64,000 nt of DNA from contig OZ023274.1 in the NCBI GenBank assembly GCA_964007475.1, forward strand, positions 9,821,376-9,885,375, read 5' to 3'. The number at the start of each line of letters is the position of its first letter. The first letter of the stretch is position 1. This DNA is from Hybos culiciformis. Lineage: Eukaryota; Arthropoda; Insecta; Diptera; Hybotidae. Under the pieces are notes generated by a model. It made no database searches, had not been told where the DNA came from, and saw nothing but the letters and a program-made list of their open reading frames with translations. This document shows positions 1 to 10,695 of the stretch, piece after piece. Both the position numbers and the translations under genes were made by a program.

Positions 1-3000
1 TGACAGAAATTGAAATTTCCGAAATTAATGTGCCATGAAATTAAAATATTGAACAAATTTTGCGAAAAATTTAACTTATTGAACAGAATTTTTTATTATT
101 ATTTCCAAAATTTCGAAAGTATTTTAATTAAGTATGTATTTATATTTATTAACTTAATTTATGTTGTGTCTGGTTTATAAAGTAGGTATTTGTTGTATAT
201 TTCCCCCGATATTGGAGCTGCTGCTTAAAACTACAGAAAAATTCCTTCGTTCACATACGATGCATAATATTTTTTCATAATCCAATAACTTAATTCAAAT
301 ATACTTAGTTTTTATGTATATATTGAAATTTGCTGTATAATATACTTAGATATAGGTACTTATAAGTACAATATAATTAGCCCAAAAATCTAAAACATAT
401 ATTTTTTATTTCTACACTCTATGAATTTAATGAATACACATACAGATGAAGTAAGTAGGTAGTTTTTTTTTTTTATTACATTTATGAAATTGTAAATTGT
501 TTACATGTTATGATAGGTCACTTTTATTTTGTTTACATGTTCCTGGTATAGATATTTGTATGTTAAATCCAATATAAAAAAAAATTTGTTATGTGCATAA
601 TATTACAAATAAAAATAAATATTTTATAGTAACTTTAAGTGGAAGTTAATGACCGCAAAACTAAACTAAAACAAATAAAATAAAATAAAAGAAAAAATTT
701 CCTATTTTTCGTGATAAAAGTAATTTATTTGACTTTTAACATAAAACTGAATACAGTAGGTTGGGATGTTGGGTGTTTGGCTAGTCACTCTGGCGACACA
801 CGATGAAAATTATGAAATTGAAATTCTATTATACAGCATTTTAATTTTTTTTTTAGGGATCCTGTATTTTATGATTTAAGTGGAAATTTCGATGAACAAA
901 ATAACTTTATAAAAATAATTAAATACGTATAAAATTTAGGTAGGGTAACATTTTTGTCGCTAATTTGATAAAAAAAAAAAAAATTGTCAATGAAAATTTG
1001 TAGCAACTTACTATTGCCGCTTTTAATAAATCTCTTCGTTGGTTTGAATTATTTTAGATTTAGATCTAGACTGAGTTGTTAGCTTAGATAGTTAAACTCC
1101 CAGTTTCAGGATTACGGACATTTAGCTTCTACAAACCATAATTTTTAACATTTTAATTCTTAAAAGAGTCTTAGGCCCATTTTTGTTTGGATATAAAAAA
1201 ACTGTCAAGCCTGAGAGAGTTTTAGTTTCAATTGGCAATATAAATTTTTATCGAGATTCTCAAAGAACATCTTTTTATATTTAAGCATTTTTTGTTATAA
1301 ATATAAATAAACCTTTATAATACAGCATCATTTTTATGCTAAATTTTTATATTTATGTTGTGTTATGTAGTGCTCAAATAAAAAAAAAAATTAATATATA
1401 CATAACATAGAATCTTTAAATGACTCACATTTTTGTTTGTAATAAGAACCCCACATTAATTTCAATAATGGAATGCAACAAAAAAAAAAACGAAAAAAAA
1501 AAGTTTAAACTTAACACAAACGGGTTAAATGGGATGCAATTTGCCTGCAATTCAATAATGCAATATGTACTTAGAGGAAAAAAATTAAAAAAAAAAATTC
1601 CTGAAAACATTCTATATTTGATGAGTATAATAGAAAAATAAAAGATCATCGGCCCACTATAATATGTACAATTAAAAGTGCAAAATTCTAACCATATTAG
1701 AGAGTAGGTATAAATATACTTATATTATGAAGTTTAGTTAAGACAAATACATTTGTTATATCACATTAAAATTTATGAAAAATTTCAATTATACTACGAT
1801 AATGACAGCCAGCTGAAAATATTTCTTAAACAATTAAAGCTTATTTATGACAATTAAATATACGGACTCATGTACTTTGGGCCTGATGTTTTACACTTTT
1901 TCTATTTCCAAACAAATTCGAATTACAAATTGACATGTTCATATGGGAGCTGCACAAAAGTATTATTGACTTTGATTTGAATAGTTCTAGAGATAAACCA
2001 ATTTTTTTTTTTGTTGATAATCTTTTAATAAGGAGCTCTTTAAATAATATTCTTATTGATATGAAATCTCAATAAGAACTTTTTAAACTAAATATTTTCA
2101 AGAGAAAATTGGCACTTGTCCCAAATTAATTGTATTTGAAAATAATCCAAAGAATTTTATGACTCTCACTGTGTGGTTTCGCCTTGTCGTGGCAATGATC
2201 TTTACATTCATTTTTTTTTTTTCTTTTTTATTTTTTAATTTATACACAAATACAGTAAATGTCAATAACTTTTAGAAAAATACATATATTAAATGGAAAG
2301 AAAAAAAAAATTAAAAAATTTGAATTAAATAAAAAAAAAAATGATTGCAAAATTTTATATAAAAATCATATGAAATTTTTGCTAATTTAATTTCCGATTT
2401 TTTTTTTCCTTATGAGGAATTAGGTTTAACTTATGGCTTTTAAATGAAACAATATAGTATACTTATATTGAAAAAAAAAAAAACCCATGTGTAATTCAAT
2501 TTCGACGTTGACTTTTAATGATGTTTCTGTTATTTTGTTATGATTTCCTTTAACGATGACTGTATATAATTTTGACATTTACTCAACTTATTATTTTAAA
2601 AATACAATTTTTGATAATTTTCAGAAAGAGGTAAGTCAATTGTAAGAAAATATTCGATTATAAATTGCTTAATTTACAAAGTGCATACATTATTGTTTCG
2701 ATGTATAATTCTGTTCTATGCATGTTTTTATTTCAAATTCTGAAATTGAACTTAGTGTAATAGGAAAAAAACGTACACCAACAATATTACATCATTCTAA
2801 GGTTCGAAACAATTTCTTCTAAAATAAATTCCTCCCAATTTCCTTCAATTGCATTCTAATTTAATGTTTGTTTATCATAGAGAATTCTATTAGAAGAAAG
2901 AAGTAAGTAAGTAAGAAAGACTTAGAATAACTTCTGATACTAACATTGCAACCTTTCTGTAAAATCTTATAATATTTATTTCTCAACGATAATTGCCAGT

Positions 3001-6000
3001 AAGTTTGTTTGGTATAAAAAAAAAAAATCAAAATAAAATTATGTAAGTATTTCGGTATATTATTATTTTTTAAAGCTATTTAAATTTTAAATGCTGCGTT
3101 TATATTTTTATTCAAATACCTACTTAATAATTTTATTTAAACAGCTTTACATTCATTAATTACTACAAAATGTTTACCATTAAAACATTTGCATAAGATT
3201 AAAATTTTCATCTTGTTCATAATTTTAAGCTTGGATAAATTTATTTTATTTTTCTTAACTAAAAAATTAAATACATTCACATACATAATTAGCTTTTTCA
3301 TCTTAGAAAATTTTAATTTTTTTTTTTTTCACTTTGTGGGTAAACAGTATTTATATTTTCTTTAATTTGACATTTTTGTTATTATATAAAGAATTTAGAA
3401 AATGTTGTTTAAAGAAATTGTCACAAATTTAATTTAGTTTGAAAGCTCAAATTACAATCATTTTTATATAAATGAATGTAAGAAGGTCATTGAATATTAT
3501 ACTGAATCCCATTATGGCCCATAGGTAGGTACATCTACAATACTGGTTAGGTATGTAAGATAATATTATGCAATGTTATAATGAGATTCTCGATATAATT
3601 AGAAGATATAGCAAAATTAATGATAAGGTTAAGTTAATTTAAATGAATTAATTTTCTTGAGATAATTCCATTTAATATTTTTTTGACAGTCAAAAGGTTC
3701 GAAGAACAAAAAACTCAGCTTTTAACTATATTAATTTTCCACTATCAAAATTTTCCAATTTTTCAATATTAACATTAACTTACAGAGTTTCTTCTTCCGA
3801 TTTATAACTAATATCAAATATTTTGCTATATTTTCATTGCATTCAATCTGTTCAGCGGGGTTTTATTTAATAATCATACAATTTTTCAAATTTTAAATGC
3901 CGCAATAAATTTTCTAAGTTTATGTTTTTCTATTTAGCTTAAAATAAATTTCTCATTCCTTCAGATTGAAAAAATAAGAAAAATGCAAATTAAGATCTTA
4001 AAATAATTACGTGCTTGTACAAAGAATTTAGTTGCAATGTTTGTTGCACAGTAAAAAATCGTATACTTGACAAACAAAAATACACATTTAGTTAGGTTAC
4101 TTATTATAGGAAGTTAGTAACTATTAAACAAATTTTTTTTTATGCATACATATTATGTTAATTATTTTAGATTATTCAATAACATTAAATAATATATCAA
4201 AAACAATTCACATGATAACTTTATGCATTAATAAACAATATAATTGGTAGTAGTATAGTGGTAGTCATTAATTGCCAACATCATTACATCATTGTTAAGC
4301 TGATCTAACGAATCGATAGAGCTTAAAATTTGAGCTCATGTTATTAAGCCAACATAATACGTTTATTTTTCAATATCACTTTCACTTTTAATTATCAGAA
4401 TATTCAACTTAACAAAAAATTAAGGAGGAATACTTATTTACAAAAAAAGAAAAAAACATTATAATGTTGAAGTATGAAAAAAGTTGCCATTACATAAAGA
4501 AAGCCTGGTAGAATTTAATAGTAATTACATTTATTCGATTTTTATTTTGCATATTTTGCACAATTTAAAAATAAAAAAGCATACAGTTAATTACTTATAT
4601 TCATTATACATAATGTATGCACTTATGTGTGTGTATTTTGGTCAAAAACTTTTAAATCTATATTGTATATATTTTATTTATAAAACTGCTTAACAATGCT
4701 TCAAAAAATAATGCAATGCACTTACAAGCTTACAACATAAACTTATTCATAATATCTAAATAAATTTAGCTAGAAATACCATATAAGTTATTCAAATTAT
4801 ATAGTGTTATTGAACAAGCTTAAAGTTCAGTTTTATTCAGAAAATTTATTTAAAAACCCTTTATGAACTTTACGACACCTAATAGTATAATATTATTTTT
4901 TTTAAATTTTATAAATAGCAGCATAAATTTAGTTAACACTTTCCGGTTAGCTCAAATATATGTAGGTTTACCAACTGGCATTAACAGCGAAAGTAAAGCA
5001 ATATAAAGTTATGCTAGGAATTGAGTAATATTAAGCGCGCAACATTGTGAGTTTGTTGCAAATTTAAGCACAACTTCTTTTAATCTATGTATGACACGAA
5101 ATAATTGTTGCATAATTTAATTGTTGAATGGAAATAATAATTCAAGTATGTTCTTAGCCGTATTTTTTTTTCAAACTTTTTATAAACTATTAGTGTTGTA
5201 GATAGTAATAAAACTTGAAAACAATTAGCGAGGGAATTTTATTATAAAAAATTATATATCTATAACTGAAAAATTGTTGAATTATTTCGTTCTTAATCAA
5301 ACTAAGGATACTTTATAATTGATAATTCTTGAGTTGAATATCACACAATTTAATTATTTTTTTTAAATTGCCTGAAATTAATTTGTTGATGATTTAAGTA
5401 AGTAATTGAATAAATTGTGTTTAGATTTAACAAAAATTCACCTTTAGGTATTCAAACAGAAGATTTAAAATAGCACAGACGTACATTTATGTAGATTTTG
5501 AAGAAGTTATACATTAAAATCTCGGGACTGAACTTGATTGCGTGAATAGAAACATTTTGTCTTTACATAATGAATAAAGTTTATGCATTTTTTCCTCAAA
5601 TATTGAATGTATGACACTTATAATACGCTTACACTATGAAATATCGTAAAACATGTTTTTATATTTAAGTTATATGCATATTATATGTTCAAAAATATAC
5701 ATAGCGTAGGTCGGTTATTGATTTTCAAAGTTGAGTTGGACGAAAAAAATTTTTATTTCCAAAAAAAAAAATACATAAAAAATAAAGGCCATAGAATAAT
5801 ATTAAAAAAGTTTACATTTTTATTTTATGCTTTTTTATTGATTTGCACAATAAATAAGTATACTTGTGTCAAATGTTAAAAAGTATTTCGGACATAAATT
5901 TAAGAAATTTTGAATTAAGATATTCAAGAGAGAAAAAAAAATATTTGAAATCATATAAAAAAAAATAAAGCTATATAATCTTATCACATCACAAAGAAAT

Positions 6001-8783
6001 TTATGTAAAACAATTTTTTTTTTTTTAAATATTCAGTTTTTTTTCTTTAATTTTTTGGATATTTTGTTGACTTAATGATAAAATATTGTGCTTCTGTTAG
6101 AAATATGCTGTTGTGAGGTAAATAAATTGTTATATATATCTTTGATAATATGTACTATAAAAGCTTTTATTAAAAGTATCTTAATTTCTGAAATCGAATT
6201 AAATTAAAGAAATGTAGAAAATTCTAGTGATAAATTAAACATCTATAATTATGGAAATCTTTGAGTCTTCATACCATTATTCTACTGCTTGGGAAGAATT
6301 AATTATTGATAATGTGAATGGAAACATTAGGAAGATTTTAAGGAACCCATATTTCTGTGATGTAAGATACTGGAGATGATATATGCAGTTAATTGACACT
6401 GTCATTTGTTAACTTAACTTCTATAATCTATATAATGCTATGTTTATATATTTTTTTCTATGGTCATATAATTTAATTCGGAAAATCATAGATAATAAGT
6501 TTTTCTGCATAATTTTTGGAAAATTTAGGATGGCAAGTGATTTTTCTGTAAAAAATCGATGTTGCTACTTATAATTTACTAGCTTTTCCGATATATCTTC
6601 CTTTGCTACTTTAATAATGAATTATTTTACATACATTTATTATATCTACATATTAATCAAAAACAAATTCTCATTTAGAATTTTTAGATAAAATTTTATA
6701 AATATTATTTCATTATGTGTACCCACATAGTGTTCAAAAACAAATGTCCTGGGAATTAGATACAAAAAAAAAATAAAAACTTTATACTTAATGTTTTTAA
6801 AAAAGAAATTAAAAAAAAAATGAAATTTTATTTTTTCCAATAGACTGAAGGTTGAAAATCTATTTTTATTGATATTAAAGCTATTTGAGGATTAGAAATA
6901 CAATTTAATCCGTATTATTAATATAGTTGTGTATTTATAGAGTTACATTTGACTAATGTAACTACTTATAAATAGATAATTTCAACAAAATTACATGCAC
7001 ATTATATCTCTAACTTAAAAAAATTTAATATCCTCAATGTATAAAATTTTATTAAAACCATAAAAAAAAAGTCATTTTGTCTTTTTTTTTTTCTAACTTA
7101 AATACGTAAGCATTTGTAATCATGACAAATAGTTAGACAAAAAATAAACAAAAAGCAACATAAATAAACATATATTTAAAAAAAAATGAATAATGTAAAC
7201 AATCATAGAAAATTTTGCATATGTTCAAAGTGTATCAAAATTTTTTACATTACAAATCCCTACAAAAAAATTACTACACACAATTATGATGCTCAAATCA
7301 AGAATTTTTTTTTAGCCAAAAAACATTTATGAGTAAAAAAAAAAAAATTCACCACACTTAAATATTCAAAGAGATATCTTTCTAAATGCGATATGTGCGA
7401 AATTTTACATAAAATATTAATATTTTGTGAATATATACATTTATTTATTAGAGGCAAAAATAAAAAAACGATTTTTTTTTAATACATAAATCATAAATCA
7501 TAATACATAATCATAGTACGGCATAAAACATTGGAGAAAATATAATTTTTCTCAATTAATAAAGTTGATTGTATTGTATGTTTAGGATTTTAATGTAGAT
7601 TGAATAACTTAAACATGGTAATTTATTTAACAGTATATATAGTTATACTTGAGATTTAAACACTATTCATCTCGAAGGAATTTCGAGAGAAAAAACATAA
7701 AATTCTTTTTCAAATATTTTCTCAAAACAATATTATTGGGTTAGGGATTTTTTTTAAATTAAAAATTGAAAAAGTTTTAAATAGTAAATAGTTATAGTTA
7801 TATTAATAATAATAATTGAAGATAATAAGATAAACTTAATAATTTATCTTAAGTTTTAATTATATATACTTTCGTATTTTATATCTATAGCATCCTATAA
7901 TTTTAAATGTTAACACCATCTCTGTACCTATTTCTTGGAGATTTTAATGAAACTAAAGATACAAAAGACAACAGACAGAAATTAGATTAATGTGGTTTTG
8001 TAATAATGCTATCGGTCGTGATATTGGTCCACAGAGTATTAATCTACAGAAAATTTTCTCAGATATTGGGAAAAATGTGGAGATTTGTAAATTTTTTTTT
8101 TGTTTAATAATTTAAGATAGATTTTATTATTTCATATGTGGAGTATGTATATTATTTCAAGTTTTGTGGAATATTCTCTGTAGATGTAATGTGAAAAAAT
8201 GAAAATCTAAAACAAATATGACTGGGCCTCCTACTTCTCCCAATATTCAAATCTATTTTATTTTTATTTTTTTTAGTTTTCTGTTGCACAATTTCAACTT
8301 CTAATAATATCACCATTCATGGAATTTATTTTATTATTCTGTGCAATGAATGCATAACTTTTTTAAAAATGTAAAATATACATATTTTATTTTATTTTTT
8401 TTTAGTTAAATGAGATATTCATTTTTTTTCGTATATAAGTACTTAAAAATATATTTTTTTCAACAGAAAACTCCCCCATACATGTCTGACTCATAATTTC
8501 CATATGATTTTAATTACGTAAATGTTCAATTCAGTTTTTTGTATATTTTTCATTCGTCGTCGGCATGTAGGAATGAAGTAATTAGTATCACAAAAAATAA
8601 AGTATCTTATTTATAATTTTTACCTACTTTTTTTTGATGGATAGTAAACTTGACCCTTTGAAATAATTTAAGAACCATTGCTAGTCTTATGTTAATTATA
8701 AGCTTAAAAGTTTAAAACACGAAATTTAATTGAAATATCTATCTTTGCGATTTTTCAATTTAAATTTCAGTTTAGAACAGATA
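1..8783. other. A+T-rich upstream region, no assignable gene
   Basis: Either the upstream intron/5' region of Eip63E or intergenic DNA. All frames of 60 codons or more here are Lys/Asn/Ile/Phe-rich chance frames. Points of possible interest are a CAG-6 nt-GTAAGT arrangement at 2621-2636, a 42-codon coding-like ORF at 6251-6379, a less A/T-rich island at about 757-805 and a degenerate EcR-type palindrome at 3484-3496. No tRNA-like or rRNA-like segment was seen. Confidence 0.6.
6251..6379 (+). other. 42-codon coding-like ORF or exon, unrecognised
   Basis: ATG at 6251 opens a frame reading MEIFESSYHYSTAWEELI, IDNVNGNIRKILRNP, YFCDVRYWR, then TGA. Unlike the chance frames here it has no homopolymer codons and a balanced amino-acid mix. 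After TTC TGT GAT a donor-like GTAAGA occurs (6362-6367), so it could be a first coding exon of 37 codons ending in phase 0 rather than a free-standing small ORF. I recognise no family and see no partner exon. It may equally be a decayed transposon fragment. Confidence 0.25.
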
Positions 8784-8791
8784 GGGAAATT
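8784..8791. repeat. Left target-site duplication (8 bp)
   Basis: GGGAAATT, identical to 10688-10695 just outside the other terminal repeat. Confidence 0.85.
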
Positions 8792-8806
8792 CGAGGGGTC
8801 AACCAC
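8792..8806 (+). repeat. Left terminal inverted repeat of the 1.9-kb transposon
   Basis: CGAGGGGTCAACCAC; perfect inverted match to 10673-10687. The match stops after 15 bp. Confidence 0.87.
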
Positions 8807-8816
8807 AGCTTAAATA

Positions 8817-8905
8817 AAAATGCAAGTATTCCCAATTTTGGCAATAAACTGTATTTATTGCCATATTGCCAATATATTGCCAATATTGCCAATATTCCCA
8901 AATAT
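8817..8905 (+). repeat. Left subterminal repeat cluster (ATTGCC / ATTCCC motifs)
   Basis: Starts with a 17-bp segment AAAATGCAAGTATTCCC that recurs in direct orientation at 10653-10669, followed by four ATTGCC copies and another ATTCCC. Clustered short motifs next to the TIRs are the usual transposase-binding arrangement in hAT elements; that role here is inferred. Confidence 0.7.
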
Positions 8906-9849
8906 TGTCATTTGTGACTTTTAGCCCCATCTACGAACGATTTTTGAATTCATTATCAACAGAATTAGAATGCTCCCATCAAGTAGATGCATTTCAATAA
9001 AAAAAATTTGAAAATCGGTTTATAAATACCCGAGAAATCTTAATTTTAGTATTTGAGCAGATTTTCAGTATACATTTTCCTTGCGATTTCAAATTGACTA
9101 TGTTGGATAAATGTCTCTCTACAGCTTTCGTAATTTTCAACCGATCATCAATGTTTAGGTGTCAAAATGAAAGGTGAGATTGTCTTCTATAATTTGACCG
9201 GACTGCGTTTTTTTCATTATTTGAGCATTACTATAATAGTCATTAAATTCGAAATGCTTGGGCGGTTTCAATGATAGTTATGTCGTTGGAGAGGTAATTA
9301 ATTAGAACAGCTTTCCATTGGTATAAAGTAAATGGTGTTTCGATGACTTGTTACCGACTTATGAGTACAAATGTACAAATATATACCTCAGAAAGCATGA
9401 AAAATTGCAATTGGTCCATATAAAAAATTCGAGCTGATGCAAACGAACCAAGTATCATTTTTAACTTACTTTTGGGTCAGGATTCAAAAATTATAGTGAG
9501 GTCTCTGGAGCATCCATGAAGTTGAAATTTGTTCTGCAGTGTTATTGAACTTTTATAAAAATAATTTTCAATTAATTTTTTCGAAAAATAATTTTTGCCA
9601 GAAAAAATTGTTATACATGTTCGGTAGTAAATTATAATATTTTGACGGCATAAGAAAAAGAAAAAAAGCTACCTATAAAAAAAAACTTACTTAATATTTA
9701 TAGACTTAAGTAGTTACTTAATATTTAAAGACTTTACAATAACTTTTTTTAATATTATGATTAATATTATAATTATTATTATAATTATTATTATTTTTTT
9801 TGTGCTGAGTGAATGGAAAAAAAGTATTATTTGTCTCTTTTCACAAATT

Positions 9850-10110
9850 AGTTATTTTGTGAAGAAAATATATTTCTTCATAGTTATTTGTGAACAAAAT
9901 ATATTTCTTCAATGCAAATTAGGTATTTGAAAAATATATTTTTGGTAGTTATTGATTTTTCGATAAGAAATATATTTCTTCATAAAAATATATAAGTTAG
10001 ATAAGAAATATACTTTTTCATAGAAATTATTTGAAAAAAAATATTTTTTCACAGTGTTTTGTTTGGAAATAATATTTTGGTAGCAATTTGTATGGGAAAT
10101 ATATTGCAAT
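9850..10110 (+). repeat. Degenerate minisatellite inside the transposon
   Basis: Successive variants of a 30-50 bp unit built around GAA-AAATATATTTCTTCATA and a GTTATTTG spacer, for example at 9862-9881, 9894-9911, 9966-9984 and 10005-10022. Each core is near-palindromic. It is part of the transposon body and may be a length-variable tract. Confidence 0.5.
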
Positions 10111-10493
10111 ATCAATTTTTGTTTCACAAATATCAGAGTGATTTATTCCTTGATTAGAACAAAAGCTACTTAGGTATCTTTGATTAGGAGGAGCGTTGTG
10201 GCAGTAACGGTATTTTCTTTTCTATTTGTAGTATGTAGAATATTTTCTGTAAAAAGTACACATTTGCAATATTTACATAAAAAGCAATACTTAAAGAGTG
10301 CGTTCCCAAACTGAAATTATTTGAAAAAATGTAAAATAATAGCTGTGAAATCATATTGTTCCAACACTAGAAATCCTAGAAATTAAAATAATTTTTCAGT
10401 TTCTAAAATAGTCTCAGTTTCGGAATTTTTTCTAATTTTTTTTATTAGAAAATGTTAATGTATTGTGTATAATTATGACATTATAGATGAATT

Positions 10494-10669
10494 ATTGCCA
10501 AACTATTACTCATATTCCCAATTTATTGCTCTTATTGCCAATTTATTGCATAAAATTCCCTGTATTGCCAAAAATTCCCCTGTATTGCTTTATTGCCGCA
10601 ATTAATTGAATTATTCCCTGTATTGCCAACTTATTGCCGTTATTGCCGAAGCAAAATGCAAGTATTCCC
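10494..10669 (+). repeat. Right subterminal repeat cluster (ATTGCC / ATTCCC motifs)
   Basis: About seven ATTGCC and five ATTCCC copies at irregular spacing of roughly 10-30 bp, ending in the same AAAATGCAAGTATTCCC found near the left end. All copies share one strand orientation, so the two ends are not mirror images. Confidence 0.7.
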
Positions 10670-10672
10670 TTG

Positions 10673-10687
10673 GTGGTTGACCCCTCG
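10673..10687 (-). repeat. Right terminal inverted repeat of the 1.9-kb transposon
   Basis: GTGGTTGACCCCTCG; reverse complement of 8792-8806. Confidence 0.87.
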
Positions 10688-10695
10688 GGGAAATT
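10688..10695. repeat. Right target-site duplication (8 bp)
   Basis: GGGAAATT, identical to 8784-8791. Confidence 0.85.

Larger units (their letters stand above)
8792..10687. mobile_element. Non-autonomous DNA transposon, 1,896 bp, hAT-like (8-bp TSD, 15-bp TIR)
   Basis: Ends are a perfect 15-bp inverted repeat: CGAGGGGTCAACCAC at 8792-8806 and its reverse complement at 10673-10687. Both ends are flanked by the same 8-bp direct repeat GGGAAATT (8784-8791 and 10688-10695), a clean target-site duplication. An 8-bp duplication is the hallmark of hAT (also P and a few rarer) transposons; the inner AGGGGTC of the TIR resembles common hAT ends (CAGGGGTC...), though the outermost CG is unusual. No transposase-length frame exists inside, so it is a non-autonomous derivative moved by a transposase elsewhere. 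The interior (about 8930-9660) is less A/T-rich than its surroundings; both subterminal zones carry arrays of ATTGCC/ATTCCC. Intact ends and TSD suggest a fairly recent insertion. Confidence 0.85.

Noticed and set aside
8792..10687. Open frames within the transposon (for example 9909-10127, minus) as a transposase remnant
   Set aside because: 72 codons of Lys/Tyr/Ile/Phe-rich sequence arising from the minisatellite; no DDE or hAT dimerisation motif visible.
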